From Streptomyces sp. NBC_01788 (GTDB lineage Bacteria; Actinomycetota; Actinomycetes; Streptomycetales; Streptomycetaceae): DNA of 64,000 nt. Location: contig NZ_CP109090.1 of the NCBI RefSeq assembly GCF_035917575.1, forward strand, positions 4,030,001 through 4,094,000, read 5' to 3'. Under the pieces are notes generated by a model. It worked only from the letters and a program-made list of their open reading frames with translations. It was not told the origin of the DNA and did no database searches. Shown piece by piece: positions 8,272 through 19,898 of this stretch. A program made the translations under genes and the position numbers. How positions within the stretch are numbered: position 1 is the stretch's first letter; each line of letters starts with the position of its first letter.

Positions 8272-9147
8272 ATGGAGCTCGGTCTCGTCGGCCTCGGCAA
8301 GATGGGCGGCAACATGCGCGAGCGGATCCGCCGCGCCGGCCACACCGTCATCGGATACGACCGCAACCCGGACCTCGCCGATGTCCACAGCCTGGAAGAG
8401 CTTGTGGGCAAGCTGCACGGCCCGCGCGTGGTCTGGGTGATGGTCCCGGCCGGCGAGCCCACCCAGGGCACGATCGACGCCCTCGCCGAGCTGCTGGAGC
8501 CCGGCGACGTGGTCGTGGACGGCGGGAACTCCCGCTGGACGGACGACGAGAGGCACGCCGAGGAACTGGCCGCCAAGGGCATCGGCTTCGTCGACTGCGG
8601 CGTCTCCGGCGGTGTGTGGGGCCTGGAGAACGGCTATGCGCTGATGTACGGCGGCGACGCGGAGAACGTCGCCAAGGTGCAGCCGGTCTTCGACGCGCTC
8701 AAGCCGGAGGGCGACCTCGGCGCCGTGCACGCCGGCAAGGTCGGGGCGGGCCACTTCGCCAAGATGGTCCACAACGGCATCGAGTACGCGATGATGCAGG
8801 CCTACGCCGAGGGCTGGGAGCTGCTGGAGAAGGTCGACTCCGTGGAGAACGTCCGCGAGGTCTTCCGCTCCTGGCAGGAGGGCACCGTCATCCGCTCCTG
8901 GCTGCTCGACCTGGCGGTGAACGCCCTCGCCGAGGACGAGCACCTGGAGCAGCTGAGGGGCTACGCGCAGGACTCCGGCGAGGGCCGGTGGACCGTGGAG
9001 GCGGCCATCGACAACGCCGTGCCGCTGCCCGCGATAACGGCCTCGCTGTTCGCGCGGTTCTCCTCGCGTCAGGACGACTCGCCGCAGATGAAGATGATCG
9101 CCGCGCTGCGCAACCAGTTCGGCGGTCACGCCGTGGAGAAGAAGTAG
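8272..9147 (+). CDS. gnd: 6-phosphogluconate dehydrogenase (decarboxylating), short form
   Basis: This 291-residue protein converts 6-phosphogluconate to ribulose 5-phosphate in the pentose phosphate pathway. The nucleotide loop is GLVGLGKMGGNM (about residues 4-15). The substrate regions are VDGGNSRW, DCGVSGGVWGLENGYALMYGG and the catalytic-lysine helix GAGHFAKMVHNGIEYAMMQAYAEG. It is the short YqeC/GntZ-like class of about 300 residues, often NAD-dependent, not the 470-residue form. The ATG has an AAGGAA site. Its place between dnaN and recF is conserved in Streptomyces. A 7-bp hairpin lies at 9154-9173. Confidence 0.94.
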   Translation: MELGLVGLGKMGGNMRERIRRAGHTVIGYDRNPDLADVHSLEELVGKLHGPRVVWVMVPAGEPTQGTIDALAELLEPGDVVVDGGNSRWTDDERHAEELAAKGIGFVDCGVSGGVWGLENGYALMYGGDAENVAKVQPVFDALKPEGDLGAVHAGKVGAGHFAKMVHNGIEYAMMQAYAEGWELLEKVDSVENVREVFRSWQEGTVIRSWLLDLAVNALAEDEHLEQLRGYAQDSGEGRWTVEAAIDNAVPLPAITASLFARFSSRQDDSPQMKMIAALRNQFGGHAVEKK

Positions 9148-9201
9148 TTTCACCGGACCGTCTCGGCGGTCCGCAACGCCGGGGGAGGTCGGTGAACGAC
9201 C

Positions 9202-10323
9202 ATGCACGTCACGCATCTGTCGCTGGCCGACTTCCGCTCGTACGTCCGGGCCGAGGTGCCGCTCGACCGGGGTGTCACGGCGTTCGTCGGCCCGAACGGC
9301 CAGGGCAAGACGAATCTCGTCGAGGCGATCGGCTATCTGGCCACGCTCGGCAGCCACCGGGTCACCTCCGACGCTCCGCTGGTCCGCATGGGCGCCGAGC
9401 GTGCGGTGGTCCGGGCGCAGGTGCGGCAGGGCGAGCGGCAGCAGCTGGTCGAGCTGGAGCTGAACCCCGGGCGGGCCAATCGCGCCCGTATCAACCGGTC
9501 CTCGCAGGTCAGGCCGCGGGATGTGCTGGGCATCGTGCGGACCGTGCTGTTCGCGCCCGAGGATCTGGCCCTGGTCAAGGGCGATCCCGGGGAGCGGCGG
9601 CGGTTCCTCGACGAGCTGGTGACGGCGCGTTCCCCGCGCATGGCGGGGGTGCGCTCGGACTACGACCGGGTGCTCAAGCAGCGCAACACGCTGCTGAAGT
9701 CGGCCGCGCTGGCGCGCCGGCACGGCGGCCGTTCCATGGACCTGTCCACGCTGGACGTGTGGGACCAGCATCTGGCGCGGGCGGGCGCCGAGCTGCTCGC
9801 GCAGCGTCTTGACCTGGTCGCCGCGCTGGAGCCGCTGGCGGACAAGGCGTACGAGCAGCTGGCGCCCGGCGGTGGTCCGGTGGTGCTGGAGTACAAGCCG
9901 TCGGCGCCGGGCGAGGCACACACGCGTGAGGATCTCTACGCGCAGCTGATGGCCGCGCTCGCGGAGGTCCGCAAGCAGGAGATCGAGCGGGGCGTGACGC
10001 TCGTGGGGCCGCACCGGGACGACGTGGTGCTCAGGCTCGGCCAGCTGCCGGCGAAGGGGTACGCCTCGCACGGCGAGTCCTGGTCGTTCGCCCTGGCGCT
10101 GCGCCTGGCGTCGTACGACCTGCTGCGCGCGGAGGGCAATGAGCCGGTGCTGATCCTCGACGACGTCTTCGCGGAACTGGACAGCCGTCGCCGTGAGCGG
10201 CTGGCGGAGCTGGTGGCGCCCGGTGAGCAGGTGCTGGTGACCGCCGCGGTCGACGACGACGTACCGCACGTGCTGACGGGTACGCGGTTCACCGTGTCGG
10301 ACGGGACGGTGGAGCGCGTATGA
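9202..10323 (+). CDS. recF: DNA replication and repair protein RecF
   Basis: This 373-residue protein is RecF, an SMC-like ATPase that with RecO and RecR loads RecA at gaps. Walker A is [17 protein letters not shown] (about residues 30-46). Walker B is [14 protein letters not shown] near 312-325. The signature segment lies in [20 protein letters not shown]. The N-terminus [18 protein letters not shown] is diagnostic. The stop overlaps the dciA start by 4 bp, so translation is coupled. It follows dnaN-gnd on the same strand, as in other actinobacteria. Confidence 0.97.
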   Translation: MHVTHLSLADFRSYVRAEVPLDRGVTAFVGPNGQGKTNLVEAIGYLATLGSHRVTSDAPLVRMGAERAVVRAQVRQGERQQLVELELNPGRANRARINRSSQVRPRDVLGIVRTVLFAPEDLALVKGDPGERRRFLDELVTARSPRMAGVRSDYDRVLKQRNTLLKSAALARRHGGRSMDLSTLDVWDQHLARAGAELLAQRLDLVAALEPLADKAYEQLAPGGGPVVLEYKPSAPGEAHTREDLYAQLMAALAEVRKQEIERGVTLVGPHRDDVVLRLGQLPAKGYASHGESWSFALALRLASYDLLRAEGNEPVLILDDVFAELDSRRRERLAELVAPGEQVLVTAAVDDDVPHVLTGTRFTVSDGTVERV

Positions 10324-10856
10324 GCGGCGAGCGGGACGCGGGCCGGGGAAAGGCGCCCGAGCCGTCGGGCGTGGACCTCGCGCGCGTGGCGCTGCGTGCG
10401 GCGAAGGAGGCGGCACGCGCGCGTGGGGACGCGGCGCAGCAGCGGAAGCAGGCGCGGCGTGGTGGTCTGCGTTCCGGGGCGCGGGCGGACGGCCGTGATC
10501 CGATGGCTCTCGGCGCGGCGATCAACCGGCTCGTCACCGAGCGCGGCTGGGAGGCTCCTGCCGCGGTGGGCGGTGTGATGGGGCGCTGGCCGCAGATCGT
10601 CGGGGCGGACGTGGCCAAGCACTGTGTGCCGGATCGCTACGACGAGGACGAGCGGGTGCTGTCCGTGCGCTGCGATTCGACGGCGTGGGCGACGAATCTG
10701 CGGCTGCTGGCTCCGACGTTGGTGGCCCGGCTCAACGAGGACCTGGGGCACGGCGCGGTGCGCACGATCAAGGTGTTCGGGCCGGGCAGCGGTGGTCGCC
10801 GGTACGGTCCGCTGCGGGTTCCGGGCAGTACGGGACCCGGCGACACCTATGGGTGA
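10320..10856 (+). CDS. DciA-family (DUF721) helicase-loading protein
   Basis: This 178-residue protein belongs to the DUF721/DciA family, the ancestral bacterial operator of the replicative helicase DnaB. The core spans about residues 60-155: [20 protein letters not shown], then [20 protein letters not shown], then [20 protein letters not shown]. The first 60 residues are basic and probably disordered. It overlaps recF by 4 bp. A helicase loader next to dnaA, dnaN and gyrase fits its role. The family assignment is strong; in vivo function in Streptomyces is inferred from the family. Confidence 0.88.
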   Translation: MSGERDAGRGKAPEPSGVDLARVALRAAKEAARARGDAAQQRKQARRGGLRSGARADGRDPMALGAAINRLVTERGWEAPAAVGGVMGRWPQIVGADVAKHCVPDRYDEDERVLSVRCDSTAWATNLRLLAPTLVARLNEDLGHGAVRTIKVFGPGSGGRRYGPLRVPGSTGPGDTYG

Positions 10857-13327
<2,471 letters not shown>

Positions 13328-13369
13328 GTCGGTCTCAGCTGACCGCATCAGGAAGGATCCTCACCAGCA

Positions 13370-15964
13370 ATGGCCGACGAGAACACTCCAGTCACCCCTG
13401 AAGAGGGCGGCGAACTCGCCATGCGCGTCGAGCCCGTCGGGCTCGAGACGGAGATGCAGCGTTCGTACCTCGACTACGCGATGTCCGTCATCGTCTCGCG
13501 TGCGCTGCCGGACGTCAGGGACGGTCTCAAGCCCGTCCACCGCCGCGTGCTGTACGCGATGTACGACGGTGGCTACCGTCCCGACCGCGGCTTCTACAAG
13601 TGCGCCCGCGTCGTCGGCGACGTCATGGGCAACTACCACCCGCACGGCGACTCCTCGATCTACGACGCGCTGGTCCGCCTCGCGCAGCCGTGGGCGATGC
13701 GGATGCCGCTGGTGGACTCCAACGGCAACTTCGGTTCGCCGGGCAACGACCCGGCGGCGGCCATGCGCTACACCGAGTGCAAGATGGCGCCGCTGTCGAT
13801 GGAGATGGTCCGCGACATCGACGAGGGGACCGTCGACTTCACGGACAACTACGACGGCCGCTCCCAGGAGCCGACCGTCCTGCCCGCCCGCTTCCCGAAC
13901 CTGCTGATCAACGGCTCGGCCGGCATCGCGGTGGGCATGGCCACGAACATCCCGTCGCACAACCTGCGCGAGGTCGCCTCCGGTGCCCAGTGGTACCTGG
14001 AGAACCCGGAGGCCTCCCACGAGGAGCTCCTCGACGCGCTGATCGAGCGGATCAAGGGCCCGGACTTCCCCACCGGCGCGCTCGTCGTCGGCCGCAAGGG
14101 CATCGAGGAGGCGTACCGCACCGGCCGCGGCTCGATCACCATGCGCGCCGTGGTCGAGGTCGAGGAGATCCAGAACCGCCAGTGCCTGGTGGTCACGGAG
14201 CTGCCGTACCAGGTCAACCCGGACAACCTCGCGCAGAAGATCGCCGACCTGGTGAAGGACGGCAAGATCGGCGGTATCGCGGACGTCCGCGACGAGACCA
14301 GCTCGCGCACCGGTCAGCGCCTGGTGATCGTCCTCAAGCGGGACGCGGTCGCCAAGGTCGTCCTGAACAACCTCTACAAGCACACCGACCTGCAGACGAA
14401 CTTCGGCGCCAACATGCTGGCGCTGGTCGACGGCGTGCCGCGCACGCTGTCGCTGGACGCGTTCATCCGCCACTGGGTGACGCACCAGGTCGAGGTCGTC
14501 GTCCGCCGTACGCGGTTCCGGCTGCGCAAGGCGGAGGAGCGGGCGCACATCCTGCGCGGTCTGCTGAAGGCCCTGGACGCCATCGACGAGGTCATCGCGC
14601 TCATCCGGCGCAGTGCGACCGTCGAGGTCGCGCGTGAGGGCCTGATGAGCCTGCTGGAGATCGACGAGATCCAGGCCAACGCCATCCTGGAGATGCAGCT
14701 GAGGCGACTGGCCGCCCTGGAGCGGCAGAAGATCGTCCAGGAGCACGACGAGCTCCAGGCCAAGATCAACGAGTACAACCAGATCCTCGCCTCCCCGGTC
14801 CGCCAGCGCGGGATCGTCAGCGAGGAGCTGGCGGCGATCGTCGAGAAGTTCGGCGACGACCGCAAGACGAAGCTGATCCCCTACGAGGGCGACATGTCCA
14901 TCGAGGACCTGATCGCCGAAGAGGACATCGTCGTCACGGTCAGCCGCGGCGGCTACATCAAGCGGACCAAGACCGACGACTACCGCGCCCAGAAGCGTGG
15001 CGGCAAGGGCGTGCGCGGCACGAAGCTGAAGGAAGACGACATCGTCGACCACTTCTTCGTCTCCACCACGCACCACTGGCTGCTGTTCTTCACCAACAAG
15101 GGCCGGGTCTACCGGGCGAAGGCCTACGAGCTGCCGGACGCCGGCCGGGACGCGCGCGGTCAGCACGTGGCGAACCTGCTGGCCTTCCAGCCGGACGAGG
15201 CGATCGCTCAGATCCTCGCGATCCGCGACTACGAGGCGGCGCCGTACCTGGTGCTCGGCACCAAGGCGGGCCTGGTCAAGAAGACGCCTCTGAAGGATTA
15301 CGATTCTCCTCGCTCCGGTGGTGTCATCGCGATCAACCTGCGTGAGCAGGAGGACGGTTCCGATGACGAACTGATCGGGGCCGAGCTGGTCTCCGCCGAT
15401 GATGATCTGCTTCTGATCAGCAAGAAGGCGCAATCGATCAGGTTCACCGCCTCGGACGACACTCTGCGTCCGATGGGCCGTGCCACCTCGGGTGTCAAGG
15501 GCATGAGTTTCCGCGGTGGCGACGAACTGCTCTCGATGAATGTTGTTCGACCCGGTACGTTCGTGTTCACTGCCACCGATGGCGGGTACGCCAAGCGGAC
15601 CCGTGTCGACGAGTACCGCGTCCAGGGTCGCGGCGGCCTCGGCATCAAGGCCGCCAAGACCGTGGAGGACCGCGGTTCGCTCGTGGGAGCGCTGGTTGTC
15701 GAGGAGACCGACGAGATCCTCGCCATCACGCTCTCGGGCGGTGTGATTCGTACGCGAGTCAACGAGGTCAGGGAGACGGGCCGTGACACCATGGGCGTCC
15801 AACTGATCAATCTGGGGAAGCGCGATGCCGTCGTCGGTATCGCACGTAACGCCGAGGCGGGGCGCGAGGCGGAGGAAGTCGACGGCGACGTGGCCGTGGA
15901 CGAGACCGCCGAGGGGGCCGCGACCAGCGGCACGGACGAGGGCGAGGTGTCCTCGGCCGAGTAG
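13370..15964 (+). CDS. gyrA: DNA gyrase subunit A
   Basis: This 864-residue protein is the DNA breakage-reunion subunit of gyrase. The catalytic tyrosine is in [14 protein letters not shown] (about residue 131). The quinolone-resistance region reads [20 protein letters not shown], with the serine and aspartate of the wild-type, drug-sensitive pattern both present. The C-terminal beta-pinwheel carries the GyrA box [10 protein letters not shown] (about residue 545). The tail of about 45 residues is acidic and low-complexity. The ATG has an AGGA site. It forms an operon with gyrB and probably the next membrane protein, whose start is 19 bp past the stop. Confidence 0.98.
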   Translation: MADENTPVTPEEGGELAMRVEPVGLETEMQRSYLDYAMSVIVSRALPDVRDGLKPVHRRVLYAMYDGGYRPDRGFYKCARVVGDVMGNYHPHGDSSIYDALVRLAQPWAMRMPLVDSNGNFGSPGNDPAAAMRYTECKMAPLSMEMVRDIDEGTVDFTDNYDGRSQEPTVLPARFPNLLINGSAGIAVGMATNIPSHNLREVASGAQWYLENPEASHEELLDALIERIKGPDFPTGALVVGRKGIEEAYRTGRGSITMRAVVEVEEIQNRQCLVVTELPYQVNPDNLAQKIADLVKDGKIGGIADVRDETSSRTGQRLVIVLKRDAVAKVVLNNLYKHTDLQTNFGANMLALVDGVPRTLSLDAFIRHWVTHQVEVVVRRTRFRLRKAEERAHILRGLLKALDAIDEVIALIRRSATVEVAREGLMSLLEIDEIQANAILEMQLRRLAALERQKIVQEHDELQAKINEYNQILASPVRQRGIVSEELAAIVEKFGDDRKTKLIPYEGDMSIEDLIAEEDIVVTVSRGGYIKRTKTDDYRAQKRGGKGVRGTKLKEDDIVDHFFVSTTHHWLLFFTNKGRVYRAKAYELPDAGRDARGQHVANLLAFQPDEAIAQILAIRDYEAAPYLVLGTKAGLVKKTPLKDYDSPRSGGVIAINLREQEDGSDDELIGAELVSADDDLLLISKKAQSIRFTASDDTLRPMGRATSGVKGMSFRGGDELLSMNVVRPGTFVFTATDGGYAKRTRVDEYRVQGRGGLGIKAAKTVEDRGSLVGALVVEETDEILAITLSGGVIRTRVNEVRETGRDTMGVQLINLGKRDAVVGIARNAEAGREAEEVDGDVAVDETAEGAATSGTDEGEVSSAE

Positions 15965-15982
15965 CTCGAGGAGAGAGTCATC

Positions 15983-16726
15983 GTGAGCGGAGCCACGGGC
16001 GCCGGATCGGCCGGTACCTCCACTGGTACGGGAGCGGACGGCGGCGGCCGTGGCTCCGCCGCGCCTGCGACGGACACGCATACGACCAATCTGCAAGCGA
16101 TCAAGTCGCCCGCGGCCGATGCGCACACGCCCCACACTCACGGATCCCAGGGGGGAACGGTGACGGACACCCGAGGTCCGCAGGCCCAGCAGGCGAACGC
16201 CGCGGCCGGTCAGCAGGCGGCGGGCTCTCCGCTGCCGGGTGAGCGGCAGTCCCAGCAGCCCTCCGGGCCGTACCACCCGCCGCAGGCCTACCCGGCGGCC
16301 GAGCCCGCCTCCCAGGCGGTGCGCCGGCCGCGTACGGGCGTGCGTACCGAACCGCGCACCCGCAAGGCCCGGCTGCGCGTGGCCAAGGCCGATCCGTGGT
16401 CGGTGATGAAGGTCAGCTTCCTGCTCTCCATCGCCCTGGGCATCTGCACGATCGTGGCGGCCGCCGTGCTGTGGATGGTCATGAACGCGATGGGTGTGTT
16501 CTCCACGGTCGGCGGGACGATCTCCGAGGCCACGGGCTCGAACGAGTCCAACGGCTTCGACCTCCAGTCCTTCCTGTCCCTCCCCCACGTGCTGATGTTC
16601 ACGTCGATCATCGCCGTGATCGACGTGGTGCTGGCGACGGCCCTCGCGACCCTCGGAGCGTTCATGTACAACCTCTCCGCGGGCTTCGTCGGCGGCGTCG
16701 AGTTGACGCTGGCCGAGGACGAGTAG
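15983..16726 (+). CDS. DUF3566 transmembrane protein
   Basis: This 247-residue protein has a low-complexity N-terminal half (Gly, Ala, Pro, Gln rich, about 1-120). A DUF3566 domain follows, starting near RLRVAKADPWSVMKVSFLLSI. Two membrane helices are clear: FLLSIALGICTIVAAAVLWMVM and HVLMFTSIIAVIDVVLATALATLGAF. The C-terminus LSAGFVGGVELTLAEDE is the typical family ending. GTG start with AGGAGAG. Genes of this family follow gyrA in most actinobacteria. The function is unknown to me; a membrane role linked to growth is only suggested by context. Confidence 0.85.
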   Translation: MSGATGAGSAGTSTGTGADGGGRGSAAPATDTHTTNLQAIKSPAADAHTPHTHGSQGGTVTDTRGPQAQQANAAAGQQAAGSPLPGERQSQQPSGPYHPPQAYPAAEPASQAVRRPRTGVRTEPRTRKARLRVAKADPWSVMKVSFLLSIALGICTIVAAAVLWMVMNAMGVFSTVGGTISEATGSNESNGFDLQSFLSLPHVLMFTSIIAVIDVVLATALATLGAFMYNLSAGFVGGVELTLAEDE

Positions 16727-16801
16727 TCCGGCCGACGCGCCCTCCACGGCGTCTGCGGCGGTGTCGCGAAACGTCCGCCGGCGGTCCCCCGACAACCGAT
16801 T

Positions 16802-16830
16802 TTGGGACTGCCCCCCTCGTGCGCTAATCT
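16802..16830 (+). promoter_or_regulatory. putative tRNA-Ile promoter
   Basis: TTGGGA (16802-16807), 17 bp, then TAATCT (16825-16830) places a start near 16837, about 34 bp before the mature tRNA 5' end. Both hexamers and the spacing fit a housekeeping promoter. Confidence 0.6.
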
Positions 16831-16870
16831 TCAGGAGTCAGCGCGCGGGACACACTCCGCAGAGCGCGGC

Positions 16871-16947
16871 GGGGCTATAGCTCAGTTGGTTAGAGCGCAT
16901 CCCTGATAAGGATGAGGCCACAGGTTCAAATCCTGTTAGCCCCACCA
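16871..16947 (+). tRNA. tRNA-Ile (anticodon GAT)
   Basis: The 77-nt gene folds as a full cloverleaf. The acceptor stem GGGGCTA pairs with TAGCCCC. The anticodon stem CATCC/GGATG has loop CTGATAA, so the anticodon is GAT. The T arm is ACAGG-TTCAAAT-CCTGT. A is the discriminator base, and CCA is encoded at 16945-16947. Confidence 0.98.
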
Positions 16948-16956
16948 GCACGAAGA

Positions 16957-16986
16957 CCCCCGGACCAATAGGGCCGGGGGTTTTTT
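16957..16986 (+). terminator. intrinsic terminator after tRNA-Ile
   Basis: The stem CCCCCGG (16957-16963) pairs with CCGGGGG (16974-16980) and is followed by six Ts (16981-16986). This is a classical Rho-independent terminator, 9 bp past the encoded CCA. Confidence 0.9.
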
Positions 16987-17037
16987 CGTACCTCGTGCCC
17001 AGACGGAGAAGTCGCTGTCCAGTACTCGGGAGTGTGC

Positions 17038-17268
17038 ATGGACCCGCGCCTGAGGAAATTCGGCGACCGTCTGATGACCTGCGTCGCCCTGGCCTGGTTC
17101 GGCCACCAGGCCCTGTACGGGCAGGGGATGCTGCGGCTCTTTTCCGCCCTCATGCTGGTCGTCGGCGTGGTGACCACTGCGGGCGCGGTCCACGACCACA
17201 TCCGCCCCCGGCCGAAGCGGCGCCGGTCCCGTGAACGGGACACCGATGGCAGCGAACCCGAGGTGTGA
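17038..17268 (+). CDS. small hypothetical membrane protein
   Basis: This 76-residue protein is not recognised by name. After DPRLRKFGDRL it has one or two hydrophobic stretches, MTCVALAWFGHQALYG and MLRLFSALMLVVGVVTTAGAV, followed by a strongly basic tail (RPRPKRRRSRERD). I chose ATG 17038, which has a GGGAG site 5 bp upstream; GTG 17032 is in frame just before it. It lies between tRNA-Ile and a large hairpin, and codon use is normal for the genome. It is probably a real small membrane protein; no function can be given. Confidence 0.6.
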   Translation: MDPRLRKFGDRLMTCVALAWFGHQALYGQGMLRLFSALMLVVGVVTTAGAVHDHIRPRPKRRRSRERDTDGSEPEV

Positions 17269-17291
17269 GGAGCCGGGGCGCGGACGCAGGT

Positions 17292-17324
17292 GAAGCTCCC
17301 CGGCCGTGGTGGCCGGGGAGCTTC
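17292..17324. terminator. large terminator-like hairpin
   Basis: A perfect 14-bp stem, GAAGCTCCCCGGCC with its complement, has a GTGGT loop, 23 bp after the previous stop. It has no T-tract. It lies between convergent genes and could end transcription from both sides. Confidence 0.75.
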
Positions 17325-17407
17325 GCGTTCTGCGGCTGGTGCTGTACGCGAATCGCCGTTACGTCAAGGGTGCGGGTGGTGGCACCGGCCGGGCCGGTGC
17401 GGCCCTG

Positions 17408-17764
17408 TCAGCGCTGGAGGGGGATGGCCGGCCGGGCCGGCGGTTCGTCCGGGAGGCATCGGGGTTCGGCGGCGAGGGAGAAGGCGTCGACCGGCGGGCG
17501 GTGACGGCAGCCCGGGGTTCTTCCGTGAGCCTCGGCGCGGATGCGCTGTTTCATCGTCGGGGGCAAGGACGGGGTTTGGGGCTTGGACAAGGGCGGCGTC
17601 GTCTGTGCCGGGACCGGTGCGGTGCTCTTGGGCGCCGTCTCGGGCTGCGGCGCGACCGCGGCCGCGGAGGCGGCCGTCGTGGTGATGAGTCCGAGCGCCG
17701 TGCAGAGCGCGAGGAAGGCGGTGACGATGGCGGTCCACAACTTCATGACTTTGTGCTGGTCCAT
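17408..17764 (-). CDS. small secreted or lipid-independent exported protein, unknown function
   Basis: This 118-residue protein starts MDQHKVMKLWTAIVTAFLAL and continues into CTALGLITTTAASAAAVAP. It is a clear signal peptide with a likely cleavage after ASA near residues 33-35. The mature part is short, Pro/Thr/Ala-rich (about 36-68) and ends in a basic segment with two cysteines (GCRHR and RCLPD). I do not recognise a family. The SD on the minus strand is GAGGGG. An inverted repeat (17802-17820) sits about 40 bp upstream. The overlapping plus-strand frames have poorer codon pattern, so I prefer this strand. Confidence 0.6.
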   Translation of the reverse strand: MDQHKVMKLWTAIVTAFLALCTALGLITTTAASAAAVAPQPETAPKSTAPVPAQTTPPLSKPQTPSLPPTMKQRIRAEAHGRTPGCRHRPPVDAFSLAAEPRCLPDEPPARPAIPLQR

Positions 17765-18102
17765 GGCCCCTCACTTTCAGGTTGGGCGATTTGCGTACTT
17801 TGCTCATCATGTGTATGAGCGCCGCGAAGTGGTGGACCAACGCCCATGGCGCGGCGATCTTCGGATGAACACCACTCGGATGGGCGCACGAGCGGTGAAA
17901 AGGTGTGAAGGTGGGATGAGCGCACCCAAAAGTAACCGTCTGTGCGGGTGTGATCACCCTCCGGTCGGAGCGGTTTCGTCCCCGCCTACTGCGCTCGCGC
18001 GCACGGCAGTTGACAGCCGACGCAGGTCACCGATCGGTATCGGCCGGTGTGTATAGTCGGGCGCCAGAGGTCCCCTACGTCAACGAAAGACGAGGTCGCG
18101 CG
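17765..18102. other. divergent intergenic region with inverted repeat
   Basis: This 338-bp gap lies between the exported protein (minus) and the DLW-39 protein (plus). It holds GCTCAT-N7-ATGAGC at 17802-17820. It also holds a TTGACA at 18010-18015 and a TATAGT at 18052-18057, each promoter-like but not spaced as one promoter, and the small palindrome ACCGATCGGT at 18029-18038. No tRNA or further gene is visible. Confidence 0.5.
17802..17820. promoter_or_regulatory. inverted repeat GCTCAT-N7-ATGAGC
   Basis: Perfect 6-bp arms around CATGTGT lie about 40 bp upstream of the exported-protein start at 17764. The position would suit an operator. No regulator is assigned. Confidence 0.4.
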
Positions 18103-18231
18103 GTGAAGAAGCTTCTCCTGGTCGCACTGGCCGCCATCGGCGGGCTCCTCGTGTACCGCCAGATCCAGGCGGATCGCGCCGAGCAGGATCTGTGGACGGA
18201 GGCGACTGACTCCGTGCCCACGGGTTCGTGA
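18103..18231 (+). CDS. DLW-39 family small protein
   Basis: This 42-residue protein reads MKKLLLVALAAIGGLLVYRQ and continues IQADRAEQDLWTEATDSVPTGS. The DLW motif near residues 30-32 names the DLW-39 family, found in actinobacteria between gyrA and the tRNA-Ala gene. The N-terminal 17 residues form one membrane helix or uncleaved anchor; the rest is polar. GTG start after GACGAGG. Function is unknown. A strong terminator follows 25 bp later, so it is a monocistronic unit. Confidence 0.9.
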   Translation: MKKLLLVALAAIGGLLVYRQIQADRAEQDLWTEATDSVPTGS

Positions 18232-18256
18232 GCACCGACATCCCGAACTGAGCAGG

Positions 18257-18284
18257 CCCCGACCGCCGTAGCGGTCGGGGTTTT
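18257..18284 (+). terminator. intrinsic terminator after the DLW-39 gene
   Basis: A perfect 10-bp stem CCCCGACCGC/GCGGTCGGGG with loop CGTA is followed by TTTT at 18281-18284. Confidence 0.88.
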
Positions 18285-18465
18285 GTGTTGTGGGCCCCGG
18301 TCCCGGCGGGCCCGCTCTCGTGTTGCGGGGTCGCGGAGGGTGAGGTAGGTGTCGCTTCCTGAGACCGTTGTCGCGTGTGCGCCCGGGGAATGCGCGGATG
18401 GCGTAGCGGCCCCCGGGGAATGATGGGCGACGTCCGGAGGGACGGAACGCGAGGGGTGGCGCGGG

Positions 18466-19812
18466 ATGGTACGGCGTGGGGCGGGACGGCGGGCGGCGGC
18501 AGGGCGCTCACGGCGTGATCGGCGCGGCCGGTGTCTCTCGCACCAGCTCGCCGTGCGCCTGGCCGTGGCCGCGGCGGCACTGTGCCTCGCGGCGGCCGGC
18601 CCCGGGCCGAGCGCTCTCGCGGCCGGCGAAGCGGACCCGTACGCCTTCACCGACGGGGCCCGGTCCGTCACGGGAGCCACGAGCACCACGGACGCCTTAC
18701 CCCTCGAACCGGGCCGCACCTACAGGAGTTCCCTGCCGGGCAGCGGCAAGCTGTACTACCGCCTCGACCTGGACGCCGCCTCCACCGCCTACGTCTCCGC
18801 CACGGCGGTGCCCGGAGCCGGCACCACGGTCGCCGCCACCGACGGCCTCAGGATCTCGGTGCGGGACGCCCGCGGCGCCTCCTGCTCCTCGCAGGCCGCC
18901 CGCTTCGGCCCGAGCCGCAGTCCGCATCCCGTTGCCGCGTGGGGCGCGCGCGAGGTCTCCTCCGGCCGTCCCCTGTGCCAGGGTGCCGGGTCGTACTACG
19001 TCCTCGTCGAACGCGTCGGCGCCAAGGCATCCTCGTCCGACACCTGGCCCCTGGAACTCGCCGTCGTCTCGGAGCCGCCGCTGGAACGCGCCGGGGCCAC
19101 GAGCGCGCCCGGGTCCTGGAACTCCGCCTCGCCCCAGCCGGTCACCGGCCAGGCGGCCGAACGGGCCGGGGGCGCCGGGTTCGCCGCGGCGAGCACGGTC
19201 GGGCAGGGCGTGTGGCGCACCCGTATCCGGCCCGGCCAGACCCTCTTCTACAAGGTCCCGGTCGACTGGGGGCAGCAGCTGAACGCCGGCGTCGAGCTGG
19301 GCAGTTCCAGCGGCGGCAGCGGCTATGTGAACGGCGCGCTGACCCTGTCGCTCTACAACCCGGTGCGCGGATACGTCGAGGAGGCGTACGCCGGTTACAG
19401 CGGCCGGCAGACGTCCGCCGCCCTCGCACCCGTGCCGCCGGTCGCCCATGCCAACCGCCACGGCTTCGCCGCCCAGGTCAAGGGGATGCGGTTCGCCGGC
19501 CTCCACTACCTGGTCGTGCACCTCGCAGCCCAGACCGCCGACTCCTTCGGCGAGGGGCCCTACGGTCTGGTCCTGCGGGTACGGGTGGACGGCACGGCGC
19601 AGCCAGGTCCGGACTACGCGGGCCGGTCCGAACCCGGGCAGCTCTTCGAGGTCACCGCCCACGACCGGGCCGCGGCGACCCCGGCCGGGGCGGCTGACGG
19701 CTCCGCGGCGCTCTGGGCGCTCGCCGTCGGTGGGATCGGCGCGGGAACGGTCCTGCTGGCCGTCCTCGGGGCGTGGACGGTGCTCGCCCGCCGCAGGGCC
19801 GACGCCCTGTAG
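18466..19812 (+). CDS. secreted, C-terminally membrane-anchored protein of unknown function
   Basis: This 448-residue protein has a basic N-terminus, then a signal peptide LAVRLAVAAAALCLAAAGPGPSALAAG (about residues 28-54). The outside region of about 360 residues is rich in Gly, Ser and aromatic residues. It contains repeated beta-like phrases such as GSGKLYYRLDLDAASTAYVS and GQTLFYKVPVDWGQQLNAG, perhaps two copies of a jelly-roll-like domain. Two cysteines (SCSSQ and PLCQG) may form a disulphide. The C-terminus has one membrane helix, ALWALAVGGIGAGTVLLAVLGAWTVLA, and a short basic tail. I do not recognise a named family. It is convergent with the kinase at 19899. The ATG is the likely start, but the first 25 residues may be non-coding. 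Confidence 0.75.
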   Translation: MVRRGAGRRAAAGRSRRDRRGRCLSHQLAVRLAVAAAALCLAAAGPGPSALAAGEADPYAFTDGARSVTGATSTTDALPLEPGRTYRSSLPGSGKLYYRLDLDAASTAYVSATAVPGAGTTVAATDGLRISVRDARGASCSSQAARFGPSRSPHPVAAWGAREVSSGRPLCQGAGSYYVLVERVGAKASSSDTWPLELAVVSEPPLERAGATSAPGSWNSASPQPVTGQAAERAGGAGFAAASTVGQGVWRTRIRPGQTLFYKVPVDWGQQLNAGVELGSSSGGSGYVNGALTLSLYNPVRGYVEEAYAGYSGRQTSAALAPVPPVAHANRHGFAAQVKGMRFAGLHYLVVHLAAQTADSFGEGPYGLVLRVRVDGTAQPGPDYAGRSEPGQLFEVTAHDRAAATPAGAADGSAALWALAVGGIGAGTVLLAVLGAWTVLARRRADAL

Positions 19813-19898
19813 AGCGGCGGGAGAGGCGCGAGAGGCACGCGATCGCCGGGGCGGCCGCGGATCGGCCAGGATTGGCTGGGACCGGCCTGTGGCGCGCC

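Noticed and set aside
9149..9173. A sequence starting TTTCACCGGACCG after gnd, resembling a parS half-site
   Set aside because: Only the left half matches parS; the rest forms a small 7-bp hairpin.
13361..16795. A long antisense reading frame (1144 codons) opposite gyrA and the DUF3566 gene
   Set aside because: High-GC DNA lacks stop codons on the opposite strand. The frame has no start context, its residues are low-complexity (Asp, Val, Arg rich), and gyrA is certain.
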